From: Rachycentron canadum
Taxonomy: Eukaryota; Chordata; Actinopteri; Carangiformes; Rachycentridae
DNA length: 64,000 bases
Assembly: GCA_038496675.1 (NCBI GenBank)
Contig: CM076652.1
Location: 4,052,729 to 4,116,728 of the forward strand
Direction: 5' to 3'
The first letter of the stretch is position 1; each line of letters starts with the position of its first letter. Below the pieces are notes generated by a model that saw nothing but the letters and a program-made list of their open reading frames with translations, was not told the origin of the DNA and searched no databases. This document shows positions 46,301-59,500 of the stretch, piece by piece. Position numbers and translations under genes: made by a program.

Positions 46301-48020
46301 ACAGTCTTGGGATAGTGCTGAGGTGCACCCCTACCACCTCCTCCCCCCGAAGAAGCACTGCAGAAAAATGGGAGCACGTTATATGCATGCAGCACAGCAC
46401 AGCTGCAATGATTTTACTTCACCTCATTAGGAGACAAATTAATTGTCCTGCTTTTTCATGCATATAGCCTTAATCTAGATTGAAAAAGACACTAAGGAAC
46501 AAATGCCCGCATGTGAGATAAATTTACATTTTACAACCTGCAAATACAAAAACTGGTCTACCAGAATCAGTCTCAATCATCTACTAAGATATAAAAATGC
46601 CTTTACTGTGTGATATAAATTTAAATGCAAACTATGCGTATCCCTGAATTTACAACAACAGATAAAATGATTTGAAAGTGGAAACAGTAGAAATAGTGGC
46701 TTGCTCTGGCCAAAAACTTGAAGGACTGTTGGTAGAGAACCAGAAATACAGCTAAAAGACTGACAATGTGTACATTAACAAACAGCACTGGAAAATGCAG
46801 TGCATTTAAGGCAATGTGGTGTGAATTAATGTGCCATTCAAGCCGAGCCGAGAGGAACAAAGATTGTGGTGTAATTGCTCACCAAATAAATCCGTTATTG
46901 GATTAGCATTAATTGGGTTTCAGTTATGTCACGAGCTTTGCAACCTCTATCTTCTGTTCAGCAAAATTTGAGTTCAAACTGGTTTGCCTTTGATTACATT
47001 TTTACTGTGGCATGACTCTGCAAATTTTTAGGCCTTTGTAACTGGTCTGTTTGATTCTTTTAACTGTTCATAAAACTGTGTTTATGAGTAACTGATTCCA
47101 TGTTAAACCTTTGCCATTGCTGGTTTTGATTACCAGCATGTTGCCTAAGTTTTCTCAAAAAGCTTGTACTGTAAATCTGAATTATATAGAATAACCTATA
47201 TAAGTAGATTAATCAGTAATAAATCAACAACAACAAAAAAGAAACGTCAACAAACTGAAGAAAATAAGATGTGTTTCAATGGGAATCACCTGAACAAATA
47301 CAAACACCACCTGAAGGGCCAAACATTATGTGGCACACCAAGGTTAGGGCTTCATACGGGTTTTGTGGTTTCACAAGTAGTTGAAAAGCAGAACAGCTCT
47401 TCACACTGACTGTTCTGTCTGATCAGACATCACGGTCCATTAATACCCAAATTTTCTCAACAGCGTGGGCAAGTGACTGAGGCTGGTTGTTTACTCCGAG
47501 CCCCATCAAGTTATTTTCAAGGCCCTTTTTAAAACCTTTATTGATCAACGTGACCCGTTTGCCAACCGAAACACCACGTGGGACCTCCTAGAACGTGCAC
47601 CACAAGAATGCAACCTTAAAATGCCAACTTTCACATCCAGGAGGACCTAAATCCACAATTTAGCTATTTTAAAACTCAATCCATTGTGATACATCCTCTC
47701 AATTATGACCTCTCACAATGAACTGGGCGTGTGTTGTCATCCCCACTTCACAACCAACAGGACAGAAACCCTCCCAGGGCTCATTCTGTCTACCCAGCCC
47801 CCTGTTTTCAAAAAGGTTTCACAAAGAGAAATGTCGGACAGCCATTTTGAGCCTTCCCACATCCTGCTTTGTTCTAAAGGCCGGAAGTTCCTGCCCTAAA
47901 CACCAACAGAAGGTTAACGTGAAAAGAAAAAGGATCTCCATGGTGGCATTTCCTGTGCAAGCTTGGGTTTGGTTATTACCTGAAACGAGAAGCACCCCCT
48001 TCTGCAATCACACTCTCCAC
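37383..48020 (-). CDS. eif4g2: Eukaryotic translation initiation factor 4 gamma 2 (DAP5/p97/NAT1)
   Basis: eIF4G-like scaffold for cap-independent and uORF-linked initiation; binds eIF4A and eIF3 but lacks the eIF4E-binding N-terminus. Coding exons in order: 48020-47980, 46357-46292, 45707-45582, 44147-44045, 43884-43753, 43048-42982, 42892-42741, 42543-42433, 42004-41822, 41477-41336, 41139-40976, 40888-40775, 40373-40245, 40150-40046, 39661-39446, 39164-38906, 38778-38574, 38254-38046, 37753-37632, 37448-37383 (TGA). Every phase agrees; 903 aa (human 907). Domains by homology: MIF4G about 75-305, MA3 about 540-665, W2 about 715-903 with the acidic end TAEEEESEDEAD. The start is GTG at 48018-48020, as in human. 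The caspase motif DETD before APSKEQ is missing here. Paralogue a or b is undetermined. Confidence 0.97.
48018..48020 (-). promoter_or_regulatory. eif4g2: GUG translation start of eif4g2
   Basis: Context GCCGCCAAAGTGG has A at -3 and G at +4, a strong Kozak setting for a near-cognate codon. The exon (acceptor after CTTCCCCAG, start 48088) has no ATG in its 68 noncoding bases. The first in-frame AUG is codon 202, inside MIF4G. The human gene is known to start at GUG. Confidence 0.9.
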
Positions 48021-48088
48021 TTTGGCGGCTTGACAATGAAGAATACTCAAAAGAATAAGAATAATAGGAAGGGATGGGGAAAACGGTG
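48021..48088 (-). other. eif4g2: eif4g2 exon 2, 5' UTR part
   Basis: Acceptor on minus: branch-like CTAATTT, then CATTCCCCTTTCTCTTCCCCAG before 48088. Runs into the GUG codon with no upstream ATG in any frame. Confidence 0.75.
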
Positions 48089-49196
48089 CTGGGGAAGAGA
48101 AAGGGGAATGAAATTAGTGACTGCTTGGGGGGAAAACAAGGCACTGAAACAACAGCCTACATCACCATTAAACAGACATTGAAACAGGGCACTGCGAGAA
48201 ATGTGGCGCTTTCCAAGGATCTCGACAGCTAGCCAGTTTAGCTTGATGAGCAGTTCAGCAGCAAAGTCTTTGTTTTAGGCCTAAACGAGAGCTCAAATTA
48301 GCATAGCAACCTCCCCGCACGATACGGTTCCCGCGGGTACAGACCCGCGAGTTGGGTGCTGATGCGTGTGTTTGGCGCAAATGACAGCAAACGTCGAAAT
48401 CTGTGCCCGACTTTTCTCGGCCACGACAAAGCAGAGGCTAACGCCGCTCGCTAACGGTAACTAAATTAGCCGGCTAGGTTGCTAAATCCATAAGTCAGCT
48501 ACGTCACGACACTGGCTCGATGTTTACCACGCCACGGTGTCGGTGGTTTTACACGACCCAGAACCGCTTCCGTCGGCCGTGTAACCTGACGTGAGAGCTA
48601 ACGTCGGCGGTTACACCGGAGTAGTGTTGCTGTCTGAGCAGAGGTGCTCCGGGTTTGGTTTGGTTTGGTGTGGTGTGCCGCTTCGCCGACGGCACTTAGC
48701 CTGCAAGCACAACGTTATCCCTACACCATAATGCAGTGAAATGGGGCTGGGCGGCGTGGTTAGCCGCTAACGTTTTTTTTTTTCTTTTTTTTCTCCCCCC
48801 CCCCCAGCCCACTGTGTATCGCCATCACATCACGGTTGAGGCTTGGCACAAGGATTTAGGGCCAGCTCAGAAGTGACCCTGGCGCGGATCCCGTGCGAAC
48901 TAAACATCCCGTGAAACCCTATAAAATGACAGCTTAATGATGCGTTGCCGCGTTTAATTTCTTGCAAACACTAGCTAGAGTAGCTAGACGACGACGCCAT
49001 TTTCTCATACTCGAATGTAAATCAGCTGAGACATCGGTAAGCTAGGCTATCTGCCGGCTCCTGAGCTAATATGCTATAGTTAGTTAGCTCCAGCAAGCTG
49101 CTGTTAAACGTTAGTATCTTAGCTCGCTAGCTAGCTAGCAGAAGCCATTTTGGATAACCCGGTGCGGTTTTGCAAGGGAGAAAAATCTGCCTTACC

Positions 49197-49330
49197 TTTA
49201 CTAAAGCAACTTCAGTTTTATATTTTTGTGTGACCACCAAAGAAGAAATAAGACAGTTGTAAAAGAAAGGCGAGTTTTGCAACGGATATCAGGAGGGCTA
49301 AAAGCAGAAAGATGACCGCACAAACACACA
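49197..49330 (-). other. eif4g2: eif4g2 noncoding exon 1 (end firm, start approximate)
   Basis: A strong donor on minus, TAGTAAAG/GTAAGG, sits at 49196/49195, so the exon ends at about 49196. The 5' end is set only roughly by the promoter elements upstream. The following intron, to 48089, has a CpG-bearing stretch around 48310-48700. Confidence 0.55.
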
Positions 49331-49426
49331 CACATCAAAACCCTGCTTGCTGCCTGCCTTGATTGCTTTAGCTAGCCAGGAGAGAGCTCAAACGCCTGCT
49401 GCCTTATGGGGACAGAAAAGTCAACA

Positions 49427-49523
49427 ATTTGCATTGGTCACGTATTTTGTTGCCATGTCAATCCTGGCCAATCGCAAGCGAGATCAGATTTTAAGGCGGT
49501 TCCGGCACGACATATCAGCCAAT
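49427..49523 (-). promoter_or_regulatory. eif4g2: eif4g2 promoter with CCAAT boxes and an octamer
   Basis: ATTGG at 49433-49437 (CCAAT on minus), CCAAT on plus at 49468-49472 and 49519-49523 (the second within AGCCAATCAG, a full NF-Y consensus), and ATTTGCAT (POU octamer) at 49427-49434. All lie within about 200 bases upstream of exon 1. No TATA box. Confidence 0.55.
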
Positions 49524-49659
49524 CAGCGGCACTCTGAAACAAAGGGGCCGCCTCCTTTAGTTGATTGACAGAGCATTTAACATCTGCAGTGCACGAACAG
49601 ATAATTGTTATCTGGTCAAATTTCATTAGTTTGAGCCACAAGTTTCCCGACCTTTGAGA

Positions 49660-50285
49660 AAAAAAAAAAAAAAAAAAAATTGCAAATAAGTCATAGAAAA
49701 TGTCGTCAAGAAGATTTTCTCATTATTTTTAATGATTTAAATGGGATGCACATGTGCCTCAGCAGAATTTAGCTATGGGGAACCATAAGTTTCAGTAATG
49801 ATCACAGTCTTATATTGTTTTTCCACAACATTACAATTCACAAAGCACAGAGTCATTTCTTTTTACTCCAGTCACTTTTTTTAATGGTCCTTGTTGGATC
49901 TCTGGCTTTCAAATGACTGCTATTAAGAAACAGTCTATTGCTTTTCACTATTCACATGTAGGTTAATTTTCAGGCAGAATTTCATTACAAATTAGTTACA
50001 GAGAAGGAAGAGTCTTTTTTCATTTCTCTACAGTAGGAACGAGGTATATTATGTAAATACAAGATATTTTTACTGCAAATACATAGTTGTATTTTACTCC
50101 AATATACATGTATCTAGTCATATGTTTATGGCTTACTATATGAACAAGATAATCAGTTATGCAGGTATAATATGTATTGTAATTATGATAAATATATTAT
50201 CATAATTTTTTGAAACAAATGTATTTGTATTGACACAGACAGAGTATTAACTCTGTCTCACGACTGACTTAACAACACACACTCA
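49660..50285. other. AT-rich spacer upstream of eif4g2
   Basis: A-run at 49660-49679, then AT-rich sequence with no exon-like frame, repeat core or RNA gene that I can recognise. Confidence 0.5.
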
Positions 50286-50289
50286 CTTT

Positions 50290-50560
50290 ACTAGGCGCAC
50301 CATAGTATTACTGTGTTGGGCCTCCTTGTGCTGTCAAAGCAGCCTCAGTTCTTCATGTCATGGATTTCGCAAGACATTGGAAACTTTCCTTTGAGATTCT
50401 GTTCCATGTTCCCATAACTCCGTGACGTGATTTCTGCTGATTTGTGAGCTGCACATTCATACTGCCCATCTCTCTTTCCACCACATCCCACAGAGGTTGG
50501 ATTGGTCGGAGACTGGATTCAGATCTGGTGACTGAAGAGACCACTGAAGTTCAAATTGTC
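50290..50560. repeat. Widespread fish repeat fragment (TTTACTAGGCGCACC type)
   Basis: Begins CACTTTACTAGGCGCACC and runs through CTGCCCATCTCTCTTTCCAC, CACATCCCACAGAGGTTGGA and ATTCAGATCTGGTGACTG. These are recalled as blocks of a dispersed teleost element whose end resembles the piece near 18989. No intact frame. Confidence 0.5.
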
Positions 50561-50724
50561 AGTTTGAGGCATGTTTTGCTGTGTGATATGTTACATTATC
50601 ATGTTGTTGGAAGTAGATATTAGAAGATGATGAACTGTGGACTTAAGATTGGCATCTGGGAGAAAAGAATTAAGTAGATATACTTCAAGGTTCAGATTAC
50701 CAGAGCATTTAAATGACATTTATA

Positions 50725-51060
50725 TATATATTTTGCTGAAGGCATTATGTTTTTGGGTTGTTTGTCTGTGCATCCATCAGATTCTTGTGAATTTCATACT
50801 TCAGGAATGCTCCAAGGGAGTTTCACTACATTTGGCACAACCATTCACTTTCACTTAAGGATGAACTGATAAGAATTTGGTGGTCAGAGGTCAAAGGTCA
50901 AGGTCACTGTGACCTCACAAAACATATGTTTATCCATTATTTGCAAATCATGATACAATTTAACACAAATGAAAAACATAATAAAACAATGAAGTGATGA
51001 CATTTTTTTAACCAAAATGTCCAAAGGCCAAATTTACTGTGGCATCAAAATGTTCTGCCA
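50725..51060 (+). repeat. Widespread fish repeat carrying nuclear-receptor half-sites
   Basis: Blocks TTTGGCACAACCATTCACTT, GGTCAGAGGTCAAAGGTCAA and GGTCACTGTGACCTCACAAA are recalled from a common vertebrate dispersed element. Noncoding. Confidence 0.5.
50888..50915 (+). promoter_or_regulatory. Cluster of nuclear-receptor half-sites (DR1 plus perfect ERE)
   Basis: AGGTCA at 50888-50893, 50895-50900 and 50901-50906, and TGACCT at 50910-50915. The first pair is a DR1; the last pair, AGGTCA CTG TGACCT, is a perfect estrogen-response-element palindrome. Seen by sequence only, and inside a repeat. Confidence 0.5.
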
Positions 51061-54000
51061 AAACACTTCTGACCATTATTCAATGCTTTGAGTCAGGTAC
51101 TGGGGAGATTGACCATATTTCTTTCAACTTCCCTGGATGCCAGATGCATACAACTGTGAGGCAGTAACTCTAATTTTAATGTTATACAGTTTCTGCATTC
51201 AAAGGTCATATGACTTCTGAGGGACCGATCATTCATCAGGCAACTTGAAGCCATAACCCAGTATTTGCAATATCTGCGCCGATATGAGCGCTGAAGAAAA
51301 TCGACTGTCTGCTGCCAATCACAGTCCTACGGCACACAGTTATAACTTATTTCATTTTTACTTTATCCACAACTGCCAGAGTTGGAGCTGCATCAGCCCA
51401 GGCCAAGGGCAAACTGCTACACACCACTCAGTGTGAAGAAGGGCATGGGTCATGGCCTCCTCCTGTCCATGCAGGCAGGGGAATAATTGGGGACCTCCAT
51501 CACCCCAGACACCACAAAACTCCCCCTGGCACTTTCAGTTAATCAACCCTCCACCTCTTCACCTCTCCTGCAGCACTTGCTGGAAAAACATCAGTTTTTC
51601 GTCATCAGCACAAGAAGTAAGAAATGAAATGGTTTAGTGGAAACATCTAAACATAGCCTAATACTCAATTTTTTACCCTGAAAATTAAACTTGTGTAGTG
51701 TTTAGTATCTTTGAAGTAACCTTTCAGATGTACTGCCAGATTGAAAATGTAACATAACTGTAGCCTTTGGGAAACATGTCTAAATTCAATTCAAATAGCA
51801 ACAGATATAATTGAGAAGTTTCATATCAACCAAGCAAAACATCAGTTACTGTTACAGCTAATCAATGAAATGAAATGAAATGATCGAGTGATGCTGGACT
51901 CAAATGTAAATGAAACATCACGCTAATTGAAAACAATAACCTAACAAGAGTGAATGCAACTCCAGACCGACATTACAGCGGCTCATTTTTAAGTTTCTCC
52001 TTTCTTGTTCAAGGTGAAATGAGCTGGTGTAAGGTTTGCTTGACAGACATCCTGCAGTTATGTTCCCATTATGCGTCTAGAATGGCGAGGAGGAAGACAC
52101 AACGACCACTGTGATGTAGGAAATGACAAAACAGGCCTAAGAAAGGTGACAAATGACAAAAACTGGATGAACAGCAGTTGTACACAAGGACACAGATGGT
52201 ACCCACTGCACAGTAGCAGTGCACAAGACTGTGGACCCATCAGGGAAGGTTGTACGGACCAGTGACTGGATGGATTATATATAGCTGCATACACTCAATG
52301 GTATGGACAATTGTGCCTGGAAGAGATCACATGACTTTCAACTTCACGGCTTCAAACTTGCTGAATTGTATTCTAATACCGGAGACACTAAAACAAAATC
52401 AAGCTCTGCAGCTGTACAAAGATACTAAATGCAGCTAACTTTGTGAGCAAACTTCGTCTACCGAAGACCAAGCAATTTGGTTAAAAGCACTGTAAAAAGC
52501 TAGTTTTCCATATTCGAGTCTAAATTTGATTGTAATTTGATCTCGTTGTGTGCTTTCGTGCAGATGTTCCCATTATTTTGTCCATCCAGTGTGTATAAGC
52601 TTTGCAAAGGTAGCATACCTAGAGGCAATAGCCTTTATGAGATATTTACTGACTCATTTTTTTCTTTAATTTAGTCATTTAATTTTGAATATACGTATAT
52701 AAATGTATATGCAGAAAAATCATTATATATCATTGTGGTGAAGATTAATTAGAAAAAATATCACAGATATATTATCACAGATCTATTATTTCGACTTTAA
52801 ATAAATTGCATCTTCATGATATTAGTATTCAGCGGTCGTAATGATATGGACTGTAGGTCTTCATGCTAATTTCTCCACCCCCTTATGATTGATACACAGC
52901 TGCACAAGAAAATCAATTAATTAGCCACAAAATTATACTATAATTGTAATGACATTTCACATGATTGTAATGTGTTGATGTTGAAGGATGGCTCAAGAGG
53001 AATCTGCATGCTCTTGGGGTAAAACCTCCTACAATGAACACAAGGGCAAAAAAGCATGACCAGATTATTAAAATACTGGACCTGCAGCATACGGTTACTA
53101 AATGAGAAGTTGTGCTACAGGTAATTATGTGCATAAATGAAGATAAATGGATGAAACATAACACAATTTGCTCAATTGTACTGGCTGAAGTGGTTGTAAA
53201 TAGCAGTGAGGGTTGAGGAGTATTGTGCCTAAATGTAGTTTGTTCAGTTTTCCACTAGAGGGCAGAATGAGTCCTTCAGTTGGGATGAAAGAAATCAGAA
53301 AGGTTCAGGGACTTTCTTTGCTGCTGTGTCGCTCTGTCCTCCATTAGGATGCACACTCCGTCCAGGCCTCTCCTGAATCCTATTACCTTCCCCTATCATA
53401 ACCACTGACTTCAAACCCCGCAGACAAAATAAAACACTTGTGTGCCGTACCCTTGACAACACTATCATGTTGTTCTCTCTAACCCCTTTCTCTCTCTCGG
53501 CTTCATTGTTCGCCACGCTTCCTTCAGGAAAACTTTTATCTTGCAGGTCTGCAGTAACCCGTCTTATTGCTTTATGAGGATAAAGATCTCTGACCCAATT
53601 ATAATTAGCTGTCTTTATTAAATAACAGTCCACTGGCCCTCATTTAAACTACTGGCCGACCCTCACGCCAACCTCAGCCCCCCTTTTGTGTTTCTAAAGT
53701 ACAAAGCGATTACAGATTTAATTAGCTCAGGACCTTGCGTCCATATCCATACTGATATTTGTGCAGACTGAGGAGATAGAAGCCTGAGCTGTGTGATGAT
53801 AACTTGCAGGGGAAATTAAACAATTGGTTTGGCTCTGGTTATCTTGACTACTTCCATAATAAGCTGATAAATAACCCGATAAATCAAAACAACAAGCTCT
53901 TTTTCAGATAATTTTCATAAAATCACCATCCACTCTCTCTTTTAAACTCCTCTCAAAACATCTGGTAAGGAGCGGTCTGGTTACTGTGATGAGCCTCAGC

Positions 54001-56390
54001 TGGTTAAAGCTCAGATCTGTTCACTCCAGTTCTCCATCATCACATGCGCTGTGTTTTATTATAGCAAACTTTATTTAATTCCCTATTTTCTTCTTCCGTA
54101 TTTTTCTTTCAGCTGTCAGACATCTGCAGAAAATAGCAACATGGCAGGGGATCATAAACATTAACCCAGGCCAGCAGGAAATCCTCAGTTGCTCCTTTGT
54201 TATGCAGAATCACAATTATATGATCATCAAGTCTTTGACAAAATGAACACGTATCAACATCTGTGCTGTGTATTCAGCTGTATTATTTTAAAATGAATTA
54301 TATCCTAGAACAAGTTGAAGGTGACAAAAACCTTTCCTCACAGTTTTAACTGATCCATGTCCTTGAGTTTTCTGATGTATCCACTCGGGCAAAGAGACAC
54401 AAAAAGCAAACGTCCATGTGGTTCTGTTTATACAAAATTATCCTTACATTTGAAGACATTTGAAGCCCAAGTGTGTCATAAATTTTGGGCTGCATGTGGA
54501 CGTCTCCGCAAAGGTCCACACAGAGCCTTGCTGACATCATGTGCATTGAACGTATATGGATGGAGGACAAAAGGGGAGGGATAAAAAAAAAAAAAGTGCT
54601 TCTCTTTAGATTTACATGCTTTAGTCTGGACATAATCTAAGGGTTAGTTTGAGGCTACGATAACGTGATGACATGATGACACATGAACACTAGTTTCCGC
54701 TGCAGGATGATGCTTAAGCATTATGCACAGGCATGGCAGCTACCATCCTTTTATCTTTTCTTCTACTTTAGGAAACATTTGCTGTCATTATAGAAAGACG
54801 TCTGCTGCTATAAATAGAGACCATTGACTGAGCTAATGATTTACAAGGAAGTAAACTATGCACGCACAGTAAAAGCAGATGAATGGGATCATCTTTTCAA
54901 TCTAAACCCTGAGTAAAGCTGTCACATAATGCTTTATTAGTATTTAATGGGGTTTTAAAAAGAGCATTTTAGAGAAGTAGGTACTGCCAACAACCTGAAA
55001 AAAAGACAACCAACATGACCTTTTCCATTGACATCTTTATCAGTGACAGCTAAAGCATTGCTTTTTTTTTTTTTTTTGTTTGTTTGTTTGTTTTTTTTTT
55101 TGTTGTTGTGGTTGGAAACCAGCTTGAGTGACTAGATCTGTCCATGCTGCAAAGGTGGAGAAGAGATAAAGAAAATCTGACGATTTAAAATCAAGAAGAG
55201 TAAAATACAGAGTGCTTTCAAACAGTAGTTTGTTTTTTTTGTTTTTTTTTTCTGTGCACAGAAAAGCCAGTTATAGATTTTGTTGTAATTCCTTTATCAT
55301 TTCTTGTAGCTGCATGTCAAAGTGTCGTCCTAAATTGGACTGAATGTTCATTGAATGCCATCAAACAGTAGTTAGCAGTAGAAAACAGCCAATAATTGAA
55401 GCTGAAGCTCACAGCAGTTATAATAATGTAATAATGTAATAATAATAATGTAATAATAATGTAAATAATAATTATTGTTGTTTTTTTTTTTGTTTTTTTT
55501 TGCTATGGTAGCGTAAACATTTTGGGACCGACGAGGTCATGGTTTGCACCTCGCTCCATGCTCGTTATTTATTCCAGGGTCACCTTTAACCCACTCCTAT
55601 GTGCATGCGTCCCTGACCTTCAGAGAACACCAAAAATATGAATGAAACACTCCTTTGCTCTCCCCTTGAGATGCGCATGACCTTTCTCACACATTTCAGA
55701 GCCTCTATTTATCCACGGAAGGGTTCTCTCAGCGTGCGGCATGCTATTTTCTTCCAGCTCCACGCGCTCTGCGTTTATACAAAATTCACACCTGAGAGCT
55801 TAGTCCTCTGCTGTCAGCCAATCAGCACTAGGACTGCCTCGAAGAATATACACTAGATTCATTTTCGCTTACTAAAAAAAGGAGACATTGGCAATATATG
55901 AGGTTTCAGAAGAAGAAGAAGGAAGAATCTGCTTTTTTTTTTTTTTTTTTGCTGTTTTGACATTCAATCATCATACAAGGAGAAAGCTATCACAGCGTAG
56001 GAGGCAGAGGCAGTGTTTTTCACAACAGTGCAGCTTCAATAGACCCTGCTGTAACAAGCATAAGGCATGTATTTTGAGAGAGGGGTATGACTCTTGTGTG
56101 TTGTTTACTGAGAATAAAACTCTGGCTCTGCTGTCTGCCACCGCCAACACGACTTCACACCACATACTGTATCTGAGGTTTTTGTGGAAGGGTATTCTGG
56201 GAAATGGCTAATTGGAACAGAAGTATCCTTTGCAGATTTAGGCAAAGTGGGCAAAATGCTAAAACGGCTCCTCATAAAACTAACTCCCAGAAAACACTTA
56301 GCATCACATTAAAGAATCTGAAGGTGTACTTTTGTTTCTGGCAGTGCTAGGGGGTGTGGCTCTAGGGATAACAAGACTGATTAGTCAATC
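51060..56390. other. Gene-poor stretch
   Basis: No exon chain or RNA gene found on either strand. It holds T-runs (55063-55078, 55930-55950), an ATAATAATG tract at about 55420-55480 and unassigned single-copy sequence. Short open frames do not resemble proteins I know. Confidence 0.5.
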
Positions 56391-56424
56391 AGACCATCAC
56401 TTTTGTCCATGCAAAATTTTCTCA

Positions 56425-56515
56425 ACAACCACCCGTCCATCCGTTATCCATACGACGTATAGGATCGCAGAGGGGCTGGAGCCAATTCCAGCTGACAGTG
56501 GGTGACTGGACAGGC
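56425..56515. repeat. Fish repeat fragment (CCATCC…GGCTGGAGCCAATTCCAGCTG)
   Basis: Reads CCGTCCATCCGTTATCCATA, then GGGGCTGGAGCCAATTCCAG and CTGACAGTGGGTGA, a very common teleost dispersed motif. A shorter piece lies at 25325-25395. Confidence 0.65.
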
Positions 56516-56519
56516 TTCT

Positions 56520-59500
56520 CAACAACAACTGGACAAATTGCCATGAGATGGTCATTGTCTCCAGGGAATGAAGCCACATGATTTTCATCATACCCCTGAC
56601 TTCACCTCTAGTGCCACCATGAATTGGCAGCTCTTGGATAGATTGCTACGAAATGAGTTTTTTCGGCCCCTCAGGATAAATAACTTCAGTGATCCCTAAA
56701 CCTCAACACCTGGCACCATCATCAGATCAAATTTATATCCGAAATGTCCAATACTTTGCTTACTTGCAAAATTCCCATCAGCCACTTTGCCTGTACTAAT
56801 AAAATGTTTGCACGCTCCCTCAACTCAGATGCTGATCCTGGTAAACACTATACCGTCTAAACATCAGCATGCTAATGTTTTCAAACGCTCAAAGCACCCT
56901 TGTACTTAAGTACATGTACAGGATGTTGACTTTTAGACGTGTGCTGACTTGTGACAGATATCTTGGTTTTCAGGTTTCAGATTCAGTCCGTCAACCTTCC
57001 ACTCACAAGCCCTCTTATGTAAATGTGTGGCCGGTATTACCAGCATCTTCTTTTCTGTACTGTAATTTATGTTGAGAGGTGCCTGATTTATTATGCCAGA
57101 CATCCTGTTTTCCAGTATAGGGTCAGTAATAGTGGGTATGAGAATAGAAATAGGCTCAAGTCGGAAGCTTAAAAAAACAATTGACTGTGTGTAACCCTTT
57201 AATCCTTCCCCCTTGTCCCTGGAGGGTTTTATGAAAAAGTCTCCCATTCCCAGGCTGCCTGCCGAGGTGCTGATAAACTGCAGTACATGTGACCCTCCTC
57301 ACATTCGAATCAATAATGCACTGTGATATCTTCTTTTTAATCTCCCCAGTCAATTACATTGTACCTGACAGGCTAATCTAAAAGAACGCATTACTGTTTG
57401 AGTGGCCCGTGGCAAAGGTTATCGCTCTCCACGTAAGAAAGGGATTCCTGGCTGCTTGTTTGAATTAGAGTCCAGAAAGCAAAACGACTGCATATCAAAT
57501 TTCAGACACTAGTAGAGACGCAAGAGAAATAATTCTCTCTTCATGTGAAAATCAATAGGAGTCCTTGCTTGCAAACATCCAGTCAATTTCTGGTTCATCA
57601 CCAGATGGCGACGCATTTGACAGACTTTTCTCACAAAACTTCTCTAAGTGGAACAATTGATCCGTTTGTCAGCCACATGTCAAAGTCAAGAACGACCAAT
57701 TAAGACTCAGTGCATTTCCAGGATAAAGTGAGAGAGATTTACTCCACCGCAATAAAAAAAAAAAAAAACAAACCAAAAAAAACCATAAAGTACAGAAACT
57801 ATGAAAGAAACAAATTCTTGTTTGTTTGTGTTTTTCTCTTCGCTGAGTATTTCTCCATCTGGGGAATGCAGGATTAAAATATTAGCACTTCCTATTCAAA
57901 CTCTTCCCTCAAGTTCCAAACAAAAATCAATACAAGCTCGATTGTGTGAAAATGTTCAAAAGAAACCCAGTCCCATGGGTGGGGTTGCTCACTGAGAGCA
58001 TTTCGGTGTATTCAGACTTGAGGATATATACCCCTCTGATTGAACCAAAGACTGCTTTTGGGCTAATAATTTAGTTTAGTTGAAGCTCCACATGCAAAAA
58101 AAAAAAAAAAAATTGTGGTGGATTATCCATTTTCATAGTTTCACGTTAAGTATTCATGATGCATGTGTTTGTGTGTGAATGATAAAAGAGGACGTGTGGC
58201 TCCTGGGTATAATTGGCTGCTGCGCACAGATGTTTTTGTGCACAGAAACTGTCACTATTCATATAGTTGATGCTGAGGGGCGGAGGTGGTCTGGTCTCTT
58301 GATTCTGGCGGGAGAACATATAGAAAAGGCTTTTATTCAGAGCCAACATTGATCTCAGAAACAAACAATCAACAGTAAACGGTAAATTATATCAAGCGAG
58401 CCAGGTACAGCTTTGAGATTGAGTGCCGGGTATCGATATATTTATGGGAAGCTTTTTCCTTAAACGGACAAATGAAGATTTGTGTTCTTTCTTGTCGTGC
58501 TTATAAATGGTTAGTCCCTGCTGGCATTAAAATCTAAGCCTGAAAATGAACACACGTCGAGTTTTATCTCTCACCTTGTTTGAAAAAACAAAAACAAAAA
58601 AAACTGTAGTGGCACAGAAAGGCTCTCAAACACACCATTACTCCGTACGTCTGTGGTAATTTTGCACCACGCCAATTACCACGCCCCATCATTTGTGTCA
58701 TCCAAACACTAATGGGCAGCCTAACATAAGAGGGCAAAAGCATCCGTAAATAATTTCTGACTCTGGAAATGGAGGAGACCACTGAGCGGGAAAAGTGGCC
58801 TTGCTGCTAATTAAAAAGCCACAGCTCCGGCCGATCCTCTCCCCTCATTAAAGCCCTTCAGTCCTCCCAGGCTCAGAGAAACGCTATGTTCCTGGACTGA
58901 GCAGGCATGGAGAGAAGCTGTAGTCAGAGGTTAGGACTATAGGAAAAAGCGAGGCGGCTTTGTAAAGGATGACATCCAAATCCAAATTAAGTTAATTTGA
59001 GGTTCTGCAGCGAGCCTGTCAAGTCCTCGCTGCGTCACGACTCTGGCAGACGTACAGCTAATAGGCAGGACAACTCCATGGATGAAACACTGCAGAGTTA
59101 GTGTCACGCTCAATCTGGGCCTCAGCCCTCTCTTCCCCCCTTTACTGACGCTGGACCTGACATTTTCTGGAAGGAAATTATACTTAATCTGTTTGAGGTG
59201 CATCTGGTTTGCACTTTTCCATGGTTTCTGATTGACAAAATGTGGCAGTTCAGAGCGGCACGTTGTTATCTTTGTGACCAAATATTCTCATTAGGAAAAT
59301 AAATTGATTCATTAAAACTGTGTTCGGACAATTACCATCACACAATGGGTGACACGTAGGAGCGAGACGCGTTTATGTTAATATTCTCACGCTTGAATCG
59401 GAGGTGATTCCTCATTTTGCAGCTCCATCTGAGAAACCTACATCAACAATGGAGCACGAGGAGAAATTAACATTGACTCCACAGTCTATGTGGACGCCCG

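Noticed and set aside
37383..49196. Intronic C/D snoRNA in eif4g2
   Set aside because: Human EIF4G2 hosts one, so I looked for paired C (RUGAUGA) and D (CUGA) boxes with a terminal stem on minus. No pair with proper spacing was convincing by eye; a covariance-model search would settle it.
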